Below are positions 1 through 8,660 of a stretch of DNA of 64,000 bases, piece after piece. The stretch comes from Shimia aestuarii (GTDB lineage: Bacteria; Pseudomonadota; Alphaproteobacteria; Rhodobacterales; Rhodobacteraceae). Both the position numbers and the translations under genes were made by a program. The notes beneath the pieces are model-generated. The model did no database searches. It worked only from the letters and a program-made list of their open reading frames with translations, and had not been told where the DNA came from. Every line of letters begins with the position of its first letter. The stretch's first letter is position 1. The stretch spans positions 1-64,000 of the forward strand of contig NZ_JAKVRD010000017.1 in NCBI RefSeq assembly GCF_022814865.1, given 5' to 3'.

Positions 1-81
1 CCAGACCTTCTGGCGCATATCTCGCCGCTCGGATGGGCTCATATCCTGCTCACAGGCGAATACAGGTGGAAAAGCAGGTGA
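1..81 (+). CDS. tnpA: Tn3-family transposase, C-terminal end (partial)
   Basis: Frame 1 is open from base 1 to a TGA at 79-81 and reads PDLLAHISPLGWAHILLTGE followed by YRWKSR. The SPLGWxHILLTGEYRW ending is the conserved C-terminus of Tn3-family DDE transposases, which carry out replicative transposition. Only 26 residues are in the window; the rest lies upstream. A 38-bp inverted repeat begins 8 bases after the stop, as expected at the tnpA end of such a transposon. The identification rests on both the protein tail and the repeat. Confidence 0.85.
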   Translation, partial: PDLLAHISPLGWAHILLTGEYRWKSR

Positions 82-89
82 CGTCCGGT

Positions 90-127
90 CTTAGGGTGTC
101 ATTCTGCACTCAGCCGGAGCAGACCCC
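90..127. repeat. Tn3-family terminal inverted repeat (38 bp)
   Basis: Read on the minus strand this is a 38-bp segment starting GGGGTCTGCT and ending ACCCTAAG. That is the length and the GGGG...TAAG form of Tn3-family ends. It lies just after the transposase stop and marks the right end of the transposon; DNA beyond 127 is the target. The stop codon and last 11 residues of the neighbouring CusF-like reading frame come from this repeat. Confidence 0.85.
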
Positions 128-366
128 TTCATCATCGACGGATCAGCAACCGCATATCCCATTTCCATTGCTGGCATTTTGATATTTGCCATTGGCCCAT
201 GGTTTAAAGTCAGTACGTTCGATTTGCGATCAAGTTTGGTTACTGTGCCCATCGTCATGTCATGATCGCCGCCCGCAAAGGCGGTCGTTGCGGCAACGAC
301 TATTGCGGTGGTTAGTGAAAGAAACTTCATTTTTCTATTGCTTCTTGGGTTGATTTTCTTCGTCAT
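91..366 (-). pseudogene. CusF-like periplasmic copper-binding protein, 3' end cut by Tn3
   Basis: CusF-type proteins bind Cu(I)/Ag(I) in the periplasm and pass it to efflux pumps. The 91-residue reading frame has a signal peptide (about residues 13-31, ending TTAFA) and a CusF-like beta-barrel stretch: GTVTKLDRKSNVLTLNHGP, then IKMPAMEMGYAV with the Met ligands. After DPSMMK the sequence (GSAPAECRMTP and the TAA stop) is encoded by the transposon inverted repeat, so the last strand of the domain is missing. The true start could be the Met at residue 13. The protein may be made but is probably unstable or inactive. Confidence 0.8.
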
Positions 367-583
367 GCTCGATGTTCCTTCTGCGTTTACGGTTTAGGAA
401 AAAGTGTCATTCGGGGAACGGCCACTTTGCGTTCCTACGGAAACTGTTTTTTGGCCTAGTATCGAGTTCGTTCAGGCGTGTTACCCCCAATTTTCAGTTT
501 CCCGCGATGTATTGAAGCAAGCATCGGCTGCCTTTCAAATGAGACAGTAACTTGAGGTAAATCAATGGATTCTGGCCGACTTA

Positions 584-610
584 AATGTATCAAATTGTAT
601 CGTTTACATT
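584..610. promoter_or_regulatory. Candidate operator upstream of the copper genes
   Basis: An inverted repeat AATGTA / TACATT (584-589 and 605-610, 15-base spacer) sits in AT-rich DNA about 50 bases before the start chosen for the 660-1001 gene. It could be a regulator site for the copper operon. The arms are short and no regulator in the window can be tied to it. Confidence 0.25.
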
Positions 611-659
611 GAAAGGGGTCACGCCTAAACGTCTCTCGAGTAATTCGAAAGATCCGACC

Positions 660-1001
660 ATGCATCCTACACGTTTTGCGAAGATTTTGAGTATTTTGTC
701 GCTTGTGTTCTTTTCCGCTGCCTTTGCAACCCAAGCCTCTTTCGCGACTGGTTTGGGGCATGACGCAGTCGGTGCAATATGCTCGCACTCCGACGCCGAG
801 AATAGTACGCCTTCTCGTATGAGCGTTGTTTCCAAAGAGGCAGTTTGCTTCGATTCAGCCGCTCAATGCTCGATGTACTTCACTGCATCTCAAAAGCCTT
901 CTGGACCGAATAATGTTGTAGGCAAAGACGAGCAGGTGCCTTGCGAACGAAATGCTGAGAGTTGGACAGGTGAGGTTTCTTCGCCTCCCCCGCGTGGGTA
1001 A
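660..1001 (+). CDS. Small secreted protein of unknown function before copA
   Basis: The reading frame is open from 585, but the Met at 660 gives a clean signal peptide (RFAKILSILSLVFFSAAFA). The mature part is about 90 residues, rich in Ser and Cys (four Cys: ICSH, VCFD, QCSM, PCER) with no recognised domain. It precedes copA in the same direction, about 190 bases upstream. A secreted, Cys-containing protein in this position might bind metal, but that is inference. The last residues (EVSSPPPRG) are low in complexity and the frame may have been altered there. Confidence 0.45.
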   Translation: MHPTRFAKILSILSLVFFSAAFATQASFATGLGHDAVGAICSHSDAENSTPSRMSVVSKEAVCFDSAAQCSMYFTASQKPSGPNNVVGKDEQVPCERNAESWTGEVSSPPPRG

Positions 1002-1191
1002 AATGCTGTGCATGTTGATGCTCTAAGCCAACTATCGCGCAACTGACAATTCTTGTGCTCCCGAATACGCGTTGTCCACAGTTTGGACACATGCAGGAAT
1101 GGCTTCTTCGGAACAGCGGAAAATCCTGTCCGCTTTTCTAAGGGCCGTGAGTTTCAGCACACCCTAAAGATCCCATTACTAAGGAAAAAGT

Positions 1192-2949
1192 ATGCGTTTT
1201 TTCAATGCAAAGTTCCTCGCACGCTCAGATACGGCTCTGAGTACCTCAGAAGACCTGCTCGGTAGCCTTTCACGGCGTCAATTCGGTCTGACCGCAGCTG
1301 CGGCGCTCGCTGTACCAACCGCTTTGCAAGCACATCAGGCCCCGAAAATCTCATCCAAGGGAACCTACGATATCACGGTCGACCGCGTGCGGATGAACAT
1401 CGGAAATGTTCGACGGAGGGGGGTTGGCTATAATAACAGCTCGGTGCCGACAATCCTGCGTTTCAAGGAAGGCGAAGAGGTGACCATTAATGTCACCAAT
1501 AATCTCAACGAGACGACATCGATCCACTGGCACGGGCTGATCCTTCCCTTCCGTCAGGACGGAGTTCCAGGGATCAGCTTCAACGGTATCGCTCCAGGCG
1601 AAACATTCACATATCGGTTCCCGATCACCCAAGCTGGCACTTACTGGTTTCACAGCCATTCCGGTTTCCAGGAACCTGACGGAGCCTACGGAGCGATTGT
1701 GATCGAACCGCGTGGCGGTGAAAGGGTTCGAGCCAACCGCGACTATGTTGTGCAGCTAGCAGACAGTCACCCCCATCCCGGTCGTAAAATCATGCGCAAC
1801 CTCAAAAGAATGCCGGACTACTATAACCGCTCGCAACGTACTCTCCAAACATTGATCAAAGACTCGCGTCAAGACAGCCTGCAAGCCGCCTTAAGAGAGC
1901 GCGGGATGTGGGGCCGCATGCGCATGATGCCAACGGACATTGAAGACGTGCAGGGCTTTACCGCTTCGATTAACGGACTCAGTACATCGCAGAATTGGAC
2001 AGGACTATTCCGACCCGGCGAAAAGGTACGACTTCGGATCATCAACGCGTCCGCGATGACCTATTTCGACATGCGTATCCCTGGTTTGAAAATGACCGTT
2101 GTTCAGGCCGACGGGAACGACGTTAAGCCAATCAAGGTGGACGAGCTGCGTGTGGCCGTTGCTGAAACCTATGACATTATCGTACAGCCACGCGAAAACA
2201 AAGCTTACAGCATTATTGCCGAGTCGGTTGGTCGAACTGGATTGGTTCGCGGAACTCTTTCTCCCAAAGAAGGACTGGTCGGTGCGGTACCAGCACTCAG
2301 ACCTAAGCCGATGCTCACAATGGCGGACATGGGCGGCATGATGCACGGTATGGGAATGGGTGACCATGTCATGCAAAATATGGCGGATATGGACCACTCC
2401 AACATGGCGGGTATGGACCACTCCAACATGGCGGGTATGGACCACTCCAACATGGTTCAGGCTGGCGCTGGTGATCCATTCTATGCTGAAGGCAGCGGAT
2501 TGACCCCTAAGGCTTACAACGGTGGAAAATTCTTGTCCTATTCGGATCTGACCGCTTCACGTCCTCGATACAAACATCGGGCGCCGTCACGTACAATTGA
2601 ATTGCGCCTCACAGGTATCATGGAGCGCTACATTTGGTCGATAAATGACATCAAATTCGATGATGCTGAACCCATCATACTGAATTACGGAGAACGGGTA
2701 CGGATCCGTTTCATCAATGAGACGATGATGGCGCACCCGATGCACCTGCACGGGATGTGGTCACTTCTGGATGTTGGCAAGGGCGCACGGAACCCGATCA
2801 AACATACGGTGAACGTCAACCCTGCAACCACGGTCGATATGGATGTCGAAGTGGATGAGCCAGGGCAGTGGGCTTTCCACTGCCACCTCTCGTACCACGC
2901 AGACGCGGGCATGTTCAGGAAAGTCGTCGTCAACGGCGGCCCTGCCTAA
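1192..2949 (+). CDS. copA: Copper-resistance multicopper oxidase CopA (PcoA type)
   Basis: CopA/PcoA oxidises Cu(I) to the less toxic Cu(II) in the periplasm. The 585-residue product has an N-terminal twin-arginine signal (SRRQFGLTAAAALAVPTALQA), showing export of a folded, copper-loaded enzyme. The four copper-ligand motifs are present: HWHG (112-115), HSHS (154-157), HPMHLHGM (515-522) and HCHLSYHADAGM (563-574), giving type 1, 2 and 3 copper sites. A Met/His-rich linker (about 380-425), including three MDHSNMAG units, is typical of copper-binding CopA proteins. Length matches the family. copB follows 25 bases downstream, as in other cop operons. Confidence 0.95.
   Translation: MRFFNAKFLARSDTALSTSEDLLGSLSRRQFGLTAAAALAVPTALQAHQAPKISSKGTYDITVDRVRMNIGNVRRRGVGYNNSSVPTILRFKEGEEVTINVTNNLNETTSIHWHGLILPFRQDGVPGISFNGIAPGETFTYRFPITQAGTYWFHSHSGFQEPDGAYGAIVIEPRGGERVRANRDYVVQLADSHPHPGRKIMRNLKRMPDYYNRSQRTLQTLIKDSRQDSLQAALRERGMWGRMRMMPTDIEDVQGFTASINGLSTSQNWTGLFRPGEKVRLRIINASAMTYFDMRIPGLKMTVVQADGNDVKPIKVDELRVAVAETYDIIVQPRENKAYSIIAESVGRTGLVRGTLSPKEGLVGAVPALRPKPMLTMADMGGMMHGMGMGDHVMQNMADMDHSNMAGMDHSNMAGMDHSNMVQAGAGDPFYAEGSGLTPKAYNGGKFLSYSDLTASRPRYKHRAPSRTIELRLTGIMERYIWSINDIKFDDAEPIILNYGERVRIRFINETMMAHPMHLHGMWSLLDVGKGARNPIKHTVNVNPATTVDMDVEVDEPGQWAFHCHLSYHADAGMFRKVVVNGGPA
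2389..2460 (+). repeat. Three 24-bp tandem repeats encoding MDHSNMAG
   Basis: Three head-to-tail 24-base units starting ATGGACCACTCC (2389, 2413, 2437) lie inside copA. The first two are identical and the third diverges in its last bases. They encode the Met/His metal-binding repeat of CopA. Copy number could change by slippage and alter copper-binding capacity. Confidence 0.9.
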
Positions 2950-2974
2950 CCCTTGCCAAAAAAGGACAAAAATC

Positions 2975-3679
2975 ATGCAAATTTATACGATTGCCGGTGC
3001 AGCCGGTATACTTCTCACAACGATGTCGATGACACATGCAGAGCCACTAATTTACGGATTTCAGGCGGAGAGACTTGAATATCGAAATGGCGACAACGAT
3101 GAAAATGTCTTTGTTTGGGACTTCGATGTTGTTGCAGGAACTGATGAACTAAAGTTCGTTTGGCGAAGTGAGGGAGAAGTTGTTGAAGGGTCCGGCGAGT
3201 TTGAGGGCCTGGAAAACCAGTTGCGTTTACAGTTCCCGATTTCAACGTTCTTTGACGCCGTTGTTGGTGTTCAAGCAAGCACACCAGATGACTTGCCCGA
3301 CCGCTACAATGCTGTATTGGGTCTTAAGGGGCTGGCACCTGGTTTCTTAGAGATCGATGCAGACTTCTACTTGTCAGATCATTCGTTCTTCCGTTTTGAA
3401 GCTGAGTACGAAGGCCTAATCACTAACCGTCTTATTCTCATACCCAGTATTGAACTGGTTGTGCCGTTGCAGGATGACCTCGCCTATGATCAGGCTGCGG
3501 GTGGCGCAACCGTCGAAGCGGGATTGCGCCTCAGTTACGATTTGGTTGGTCGGGCATTCTCTCCGTACATTGGGGTAAATTATGAGAAGTCTTTTGGTGG
3601 AACCGCTGACCTCATTCAAGCAAGTGGCGAGAAAAACGGTGTTACTTCCATTGTTTTCGGGACTCGCATGATGTTTTGA
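2975..3679 (+). CDS. copB: Outer-membrane copper-resistance protein CopB
   Basis: CopB-family proteins are outer-membrane beta-barrels that work with CopA in copper resistance. The reading frame runs back into copA, but the ATG at 2975 follows an AAGGAC ribosome site and starts a signal peptide (MQIYTIAGAAGILLTTMSMT, cleaved after HA). The mature protein has the expected alternating strands (FVWRSEGEV, EIDADFYLSDH, FRFEAEYEGLI, GLRLSYDLVG) and ends in Phe after GTRMMF, as barrel proteins usually do. The N-terminal Met-rich segment seen in some CopB proteins is absent. The product is 234 residues. Confidence 0.85.
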   Translation: MQIYTIAGAAGILLTTMSMTHAEPLIYGFQAERLEYRNGDNDENVFVWDFDVVAGTDELKFVWRSEGEVVEGSGEFEGLENQLRLQFPISTFFDAVVGVQASTPDDLPDRYNAVLGLKGLAPGFLEIDADFYLSDHSFFRFEAEYEGLITNRLILIPSIELVVPLQDDLAYDQAAGGATVEAGLRLSYDLVGRAFSPYIGVNYEKSFGGTADLIQASGEKNGVTSIVFGTRMMF

Positions 3680-3685
3680 TCATCG

Positions 3686-3712
3686 ACCGCTCCCGCGTAA
3701 AGTGGGAGCGGT
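3686..3712 (+). terminator. Terminator after copA-copB
   Basis: A perfect 9-bp stem (ACCGCTCCC / GGGAGCGGT) with a 9-base loop begins 7 bases after the copB stop. The T-run behind it is weak (CACATTT). It probably ends the cop transcript. Confidence 0.65.
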
Positions 3713-3776
3713 GCACATTTGCTGAGTTTATACATAGCCCGTGTGATGCGGTTGCGAACTTTTGCTTAACTTGAAG

Positions 3777-4450
3777 GGCATTGTCAGATTAAACAGGCTT
3801 GAGGCGGGTAGGGCGACCAACTAGCGGTTGAATATGCCAAAACGCTCCCCTTTTCGCTACTCCAAAACCAGCCCCGAGATCATCCGCCTAGCGGTGATGA
3901 TGTAAATCCGGTTTCAACTCTCTCTGCGCGATGTGGAGGATCTTCTTCATGAGCGGGGTATCGATGTCAGCCATGAAACCATCCGGTTCTGGTGGAACAG
4001 ATTTGGACTACTATTCGCAGCCGAGATCCGAAGAAAACGGGCCAGCCGGATGCGGTGTTACTCGAATTTGCAATGGCATTTGGACGAAGTGTTTGTGAAA
4101 ATCTACGGCGTCCAGCATTACTTGTGGCGTGCGGTTGATCACGAAGGCGAAGTGCTCGAAAGTTACGTCACCAAGTTCCGAGATCGCGCTGCAGCCTTTA
4201 AATTCTTGAAGAAAGCGATGAAACAGTATGGTCAACCGGAGGTCATCGTCACCGACAAATTGTGTTCTTACGGTGCCGCAATGAAGGTTATTGGGAATGT
4301 GGCCAGGCTAGAGACTGGACGTTGGAGGAACAATCGAGCTGAGAATTCACATTTACCTTTTCGTCGACGAGAAAGTGCTATGCACCGTTTTCGTCGCATG
4401 CGAAGTTTACAGAAATTCGTCTCCGTTCACGCTTCCGTCGTCAACCGCTT
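3777..4450 (+). pseudogene. IS6-family transposase remnant (nonsense codon, C-terminus lost)
   Basis: The frame from ATG 3834 reads MPKRSPFRYSKTSPEIIRLA and is an IS6/IS26-type transposase start. A TAA at 3903-3905 replaces the Tyr usual after VMM. The same frame then continues (IRFQLSLRDVEDLLHERG) with the DDE residues in WHLDEVF, VTDKLCSY and NRAENSH. A GTG at 3933 could restart translation. At 4451 the frame runs into an IS3-family terminal repeat, and the lost C-terminus is not found on the far side of that element. The left boundary near 3777 is only approximate. Confidence 0.8.
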
Positions 4451-4518
4451 TGACCTGCCTCCCGAAACCTCCCTCGTTCTGATGTAGAGTTTGCTCAACC
4501 TTTTGAAGGAGCAAACGA

Positions 4519-4782
4519 ATGCGAAAGAGCCGTTTCACCGAGGCGCAGATCATCGGGATGATCAAGGAACAGGAAGCTGGAATGCCGACGGCGGAGGTGT
4601 GCCGCAAGCACGGTCTCAGCCAGGGCACGTTCTACAAATACAAGTCGAAGTATGGCGGCATGGAGGTGTCCGACGTCTCGAAGCTGAAGGCGATGGAAGA
4701 CGAGAATGCCAGGCTCAAGCGCCTGCTGGCCGATACGATGCTGGACAATGCTGTTCTGAAGGATCTTCTGGGAAAGAACTAA
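4519..4782 (+). CDS. IS3-family OrfA
   Basis: This 87-residue protein has a helix-turn-helix ([16 protein letters not shown], then [20 protein letters not shown]) and a C-terminal leucine-zipper-like helix ([20 protein letters not shown]). It is the DNA-binding part of the IS3 transposase, which becomes joined to OrfB by -1 frameshifting at the overlap near 4773-4782. A GAAGGAG ribosome site lies just before the ATG. Confidence 0.9.
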   Translation: MRKSRFTEAQIIGMIKEQEAGMPTAEVCRKHGLSQGTFYKYKSKYGGMEVSDVSKLKAMEDENARLKRLLADTMLDNAVLKDLLGKN

Positions 4783-5678
4783 CGACGCCGAATGAGCGGC
4801 GAGAGGCAGCGCGTCGCGCGATGCGGGATCACGATATCTCGCAACGCCGGGCCTGCCGACTTGTCGGTGTCGATCCGAAGACGGTCCGGCGCGAACGCCC
4901 GCCGGACAACCCCGAGATACGCAAGGAGATGAAAGCCGTCGCGGCCAAGCGCCGTCGCTTCGGCTACCGGCGGATCGGGGTGATGCTGGAGCGCAAGGGA
5001 ATGATCATGAACCACAAGAAGCTGTATCGGCTTTACACGGAGGAGAAGCTGGGCGTCAGGCGTCGACGGGGCCGGAAACGGGCGCGAGGATCGCGGACGC
5101 CAATGCCAGAAGCTCTGAGGCCGGGCGAACGCTGGTCGTTGGACTTTCTGTCCGACACGTTCGGTGCTTCACGCCGGTTCCGCATCTTGGCAGTGAACGA
5201 TGATTGCTGCCGCGAGAACCTGTGCCTGATGGCCGATACCAGTATCTCGGGCGCCCGTGTGGCGCGGGAACTGGATGCGCTAGTTCGCATCTATGGCAAG
5301 CCTGCCAGCATTGTCAGCGATAATGGGACAGAGTTCACCAGTCGGGCCATCCTGAAATGGGCCAACGACAACGACGTGGACTGGCACTACATCGACCCGG
5401 GCAAGCCACAGCAGAATGCCTTCATCGAGTCATTCAACGGCAGCCTGCGCGACGAACTTTTGAATGAAGAGATGTTCGACACTTTGGACGATGCCCGGCG
5501 CAAGCTGGCGCTTTGGCGCTACGACTACAACAATGTCAGACCGCACTCATCGCTCAGCAACAAGACACCCACAGAAGCGCGCCGGACGCTTGAGCAATTT
5601 GAGGGCTCCGCGCCCGACGCGCTTGCCCAAACCGAAACCGAGGAATATGAAAACCAGACCCGCAGACTCTCGTTATGA
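4779..5678 (+). CDS. IS3-family OrfB, DDE integrase domain
   Basis: The product carries the HTH_21-like segment ([21 protein letters not shown]-type) and the rve integrase core with the D,D(35)E residues in [17 protein letters not shown] and [11 protein letters not shown]. It lies one frame back from OrfA and has no good start of its own, so it is expected as an OrfA-OrfB fusion through -1 slippage. The frame is intact, and the element may still move. Confidence 0.9.
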   Translation, partial: LTTPNERREAARRAMRDHDISQRRACRLVGVDPKTVRRERPPDNPEIRKEMKAVAAKRRRFGYRRIGVMLERKGMIMNHKKLYRLYTEEKLGVRRRRGRKRARGSRTPMPEALRPGERWSLDFLSDTFGASRRFRILAVNDDCCRENLCLMADTSISGARVARELDALVRIYGKPASIVSDNGTEFTSRAILKWANDNDVDWHYIDPGKPQQNAFIESFNGSLRDELLNEEMFDTLDDARRKLALWRYDYNNVRPHSSLSNKTPTEARRTLEQFEGSAPDALAQTETEEYENQTRRLSL

Positions 5679-5759
5679 ATGAGGGACCATCGGGGGGCAG
5701 GTCACCTTGAATATGGCAAATACTCGGTGATTGGTGAAAACCAGTAATGTGACGATGAG

Positions 5760-7064
5760 GTGGCAAAATTGTCTTTGACCAGGAGAGCTTTCCTTAGAGG
5801 AATGACGTTTGCACTGGCTGGTACCCGCTTGTCAGCAGCGCCTTCCGAATTGGTCCTCGCGCCACAAGAGATCAAGGCTCGCTTCAGAGGGCAAGACGTG
5901 TCGATGCTGGGCTTCAACGGCGGTCTGCCAGGCCCTGAGATCAGGGTGAGACAAGGGCAAAATGTCCAAATTATCCTTGAGAACCGCTTGGATGAGGGCG
6001 CGCTTGTCCATTGGCATGGGTTGCGGGTTCCAAATCGGATGGATGGTGTGAACGTACTCACCCAGGATGTAGTCATTCCGGGCGATTCATATCGTTATCA
6101 ATTTGGCGTCCCGGATGCTGGCACGTTTTGGTATCACTCGCATTACCTGTCTTATGAACAGGTTGGTAGAGGACTGTTCGGTGCGTTCATCGTCGAGGAG
6201 AAAAATGTGCCCGCTGTCGATCATGACATTGTTGTTCAGTTCTTCGATGTCTTGCTGGATGAGGCTGGACAATACGAAGATGAGTTCAATGCGGCCCATT
6301 TCTCGACCGAGGGCCGCATAGGAAACTTGGTGATGGCTGATGTTAGCAATGGAACCGGCCAAATCGTAAAGCGAGGCGACCGTCTGCGGCTGCGTCTCAT
6401 AAACCCTTCAATCGATAGGGTTTACCGTGTCAGCCTGGATGGTTTGGAAGGCAAGATCGTTGCACTGGATGGCATGCCCCTGGCGCATCCACGGGCACTT
6501 GAACCAATTCTACTCGCTCCGGGGCAAAGATGCGACGTGATCGGTGATGCGACCGGGCCTATTAGATTCGACGACAGCTTTGGAGAGCGGACGTTGAGCC
6601 TTGGCGTAATCACAGTTTCCGGTTCCCGTGACCCTGCGAAAACGCCCATCACCGCGTTGCCCGCCAACCGAATGCCCGCCCCCAAAGACCCCGGCCAAAC
6701 CGCGGAGCTGGTGCTCCAGGGAGGTGCGGGAAGCGCGTCCCACAGCGGCACGGCGACATGGGCGCTCAATGACGTATCGGGCCTGCCTCGAACCCCTTTC
6801 CTATCCGTCGCGCAGGGGACGACCGCGCGTATTTCGATCCGCAACGAAACCGAGTTTCCACATGTCATGCATCTGCATGGCCACCATTTCTGGGAACTCG
6901 ATGCGGCGGGTGAAGCCGGTCCATACCGAGACTCGATCTATCTGGATATCGGCGAGACGCAGGACATTCTGGTCGTCCTAGACAATCCGGGATCGTGGAT
7001 GCTGCATTGCCACATGTTGAGCCACCAAGCCGACGGAATGGCCACGTGGATCAAAGTCGGCTGA
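5760..7064 (+). CDS. Multicopper oxidase, CumA/SufI-like
   Basis: This 434-residue three-cupredoxin protein has a twin-arginine signal (LTRRAFLRGMTFALAGTRLSA). Copper ligands are visible in VHWHG (83-87), YHSHYL, HVMHLHGHHFW and LHCHMLSHQADGM, so all four coppers can be bound. It is shorter than CopA and lacks a Met-rich linker. It probably oxidises Cu(I) or another small substrate in the periplasm. GTG at 5760 gives the full Tat motif. The promoter may come from, or have been lost to, the IS3 element that ends 55 bases upstream. Confidence 0.88.
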   Translation: MAKLSLTRRAFLRGMTFALAGTRLSAAPSELVLAPQEIKARFRGQDVSMLGFNGGLPGPEIRVRQGQNVQIILENRLDEGALVHWHGLRVPNRMDGVNVLTQDVVIPGDSYRYQFGVPDAGTFWYHSHYLSYEQVGRGLFGAFIVEEKNVPAVDHDIVVQFFDVLLDEAGQYEDEFNAAHFSTEGRIGNLVMADVSNGTGQIVKRGDRLRLRLINPSIDRVYRVSLDGLEGKIVALDGMPLAHPRALEPILLAPGQRCDVIGDATGPIRFDDSFGERTLSLGVITVSGSRDPAKTPITALPANRMPAPKDPGQTAELVLQGGAGSASHSGTATWALNDVSGLPRTPFLSVAQGTTARISIRNETEFPHVMHLHGHHFWELDAAGEAGPYRDSIYLDIGETQDILVVLDNPGSWMLHCHMLSHQADGMATWIKVG

Positions 7065-7177
7065 GGGTCGAGACGGATACATACCGTTACAAATATCTGA
7101 ATGATAACAGGCCTTCTGCCGTTTACGTAGCCTGACAAGCGAGAAACAGGTCCATCGATTGCCAACGGGAGCGTTCA

Positions 7178-7690
7178 TTGACCCTGACACCAAAATCTCT
7201 GGGCAGGATTGCGGCGGCAGGATCAGCCGCCTTGCTGTTCGGGGCGTTCGTTTTCCAGGCTCTAGGCTACGCGCCGTGCGCAATGTGCATCTGGCAACGC
7301 TACCCACACGCAATCGCCATTGGAATGGGGGCTCTGTTGCTCCTCGCTCTTCCGGTCCTGCCAATCCTGATAATCGGCGCCCTATCGGCACTGAGCACAT
7401 CCGCGTTGGGGGCGTTTCATACCGGTGTCGAGCGCGGCTGGTGGGAGGGACCGACGTCTTGCACGGGATCCGGCCTCGATGTCTCTCAAATGTCGGTATC
7501 GGAATTGCTGCCCTCTGCCAGTTCAAGTGATCCGACTCTGATTCTGTGCGATGAGGTTGTCTGGGAATTTCTGACGTTGTCCATGGCCAGTTGGAACGCG
7601 ATCCTGAGCGGTGTCCTTGCTTGTCTCTGGTTGGTCGCAATCGCAAGGCATCAAAAGGGTCGGTGGTATGAGGCCGCGGACGTTTCTTGA
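7178..7690 (+). CDS. dsbB: Disulfide bond formation protein DsbB
   Basis: DsbB re-oxidises DsbA with quinones in the inner membrane. The 170-residue product has four hydrophobic helices, the first periplasmic pair C34-x-x-C37 (PCAMCIWQRYPH), and a second Cys pair split between TSCTGSG and LILCDE. The best start is TTG at 7178. It overlaps the extended frame of the next gene and sits among copper genes. Copper damages periplasmic thiols, so a local disulfide enzyme is plausible. A second dsbB lies at 27477-27899. Confidence 0.85.
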   Translation: MTLTPKSLGRIAAAGSAALLFGAFVFQALGYAPCAMCIWQRYPHAIAIGMGALLLLALPVLPILIIGALSALSTSALGAFHTGVERGWWEGPTSCTGSGLDVSQMSVSELLPSASSSDPTLILCDEVVWEFLTLSMASWNAILSGVLACLWLVAIARHQKGRWYEAADVS

Positions 7691-7731
7691 ATCGTCTCAC
7701 ATCCATCAAGAACAGCAAAGGGCTTCGTTTC

Positions 7732-8397
7732 ATGGTTACAAGACGACACTTCCTTGCACTCTCCGGTTCGTTGTTTTCAGCGTCTCTGAGTTCACCTGTG
7801 TTCGCGAAGACCTGGCCGACGAAAGCCGAAAAAGCGGCGTGGGATGCGCAGGTCACGCCCGCCAACTATGACCCGGCAACATCCAACCCATGGGGGCTGC
7901 ATCCCAGGCTGTTGCCGCAACGCGTTTTGGCAAATGACGGTTTGCGCCCGGGTGACATTCACGTCGATGCGATCGCGCGCTATCTGTACCATATTGAGGA
8001 GGGTGGCACCGCGATGCGCTACGGGGTCGCGATTGCCAAGGGCGATCTCTATGAACCCGGCACCTATACGATCCGCCGAAAGGTCGAATGGCCGCACTGG
8101 ACGCCAACACAATCGATGATCGAACGCGATCCGGAGGCTTACGAACGGTTTGCCGATGGTATGGAGCCTGGCCCCGACAATGCCTTGGGCAGCAGGGCTT
8201 TGTATCTATTCGTCGGAGATCGGGATACGTACCTTCGAATTCACGGAACACCGAGCCCACGCAGCATTGGCGGCCGGGCCAGTTCAGGATGCGTGCGCAT
8301 GGTGATGGCCCAAATCAATGATCTCTATCCGAATGTCGCTATCGGATCGACGGCGTTCCTCTACTCGGCCGAGGACAGCGTTACCGCTCGAAGCTGA
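7732..8397 (+). CDS. L,D-transpeptidase (YkuD family), copy 1
   Basis: YkuD enzymes make 3-3 peptidoglycan cross-links or anchor proteins to the wall. The 221-residue product starts at ATG 7732 with an export signal (VTRRHFLALSGSLFSASLSS). The catalytic motif is intact: HGTPSPRSIGGRASSGCVRM, with His and the nucleophile Cys. The frame is open back to 7687, overlapping dsbB, but the ATG matches the start of its paralogue at 16400. The two copies share most of their sequence. It may strengthen the wall under copper stress. Confidence 0.9.
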   Translation: MVTRRHFLALSGSLFSASLSSPVFAKTWPTKAEKAAWDAQVTPANYDPATSNPWGLHPRLLPQRVLANDGLRPGDIHVDAIARYLYHIEEGGTAMRYGVAIAKGDLYEPGTYTIRRKVEWPHWTPTQSMIERDPEAYERFADGMEPGPDNALGSRALYLFVGDRDTYLRIHGTPSPRSIGGRASSGCVRMVMAQINDLYPNVAIGSTAFLYSAEDSVTARS

Positions 8398-8660
8398 TCT
8401 ATTCGTCGGAAGGCGCGTCTTTGGCTCACCCGCCGAGTCCCGCGTCGTTTTCGGTTGGTATACGGCTCCTCGACACCTTTTTTCTGGATATCGCATGTCT
8501 CAGATGAAGAGGAGCGTTCGCCCCGAACTGATTTGTCGCAATTTGTAACAGACCCCGCCTTTGTGACCTCGCGATACAAAACACCGGCTCGCGTGGCATT
8601 CCGTAAAAGCAGGTGCCGCCCATATGATTTGTATCGCAACACTGACACGAGGTGATCGAA

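Larger units (their letters stand above)
4451..5704 (+). mobile_element. IS3-family insertion sequence, complete
   Basis: Imperfect terminal repeats start TGACCTGCC at 4451 and, on the other strand, at 5704 (left TGACCTGCCTCCCGA, right TGACCTGCCCCCCGA), giving a 1,254-bp element. Inside are two overlapping frames, orfA and orfB, in the -1 arrangement typical of IS3 transposases. No exact target duplication is visible (GCTT against CCTT), which fits a later rearrangement or recombination between copies. The element sits inside the IS6 remnant and ends 55 bases before a multicopper oxidase gene. Confidence 0.9.

Noticed and set aside
2389..2460. Short tandem repeats as a possible CRISPR array
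   Set aside because: The units are contiguous without spacers and encode the Met/His repeat of CopA.
4447..5708. Target-site duplication of the IS3-family element
   Set aside because: The flanks are GCTT and CCTT, not identical, so no duplication can be claimed.
6978..7865. 295-residue minus-strand open frame
   Set aside because: It lies antisense to the multicopper oxidase end, dsbB and the transpeptidase; composition is shadow-like and there is no ribosome site.
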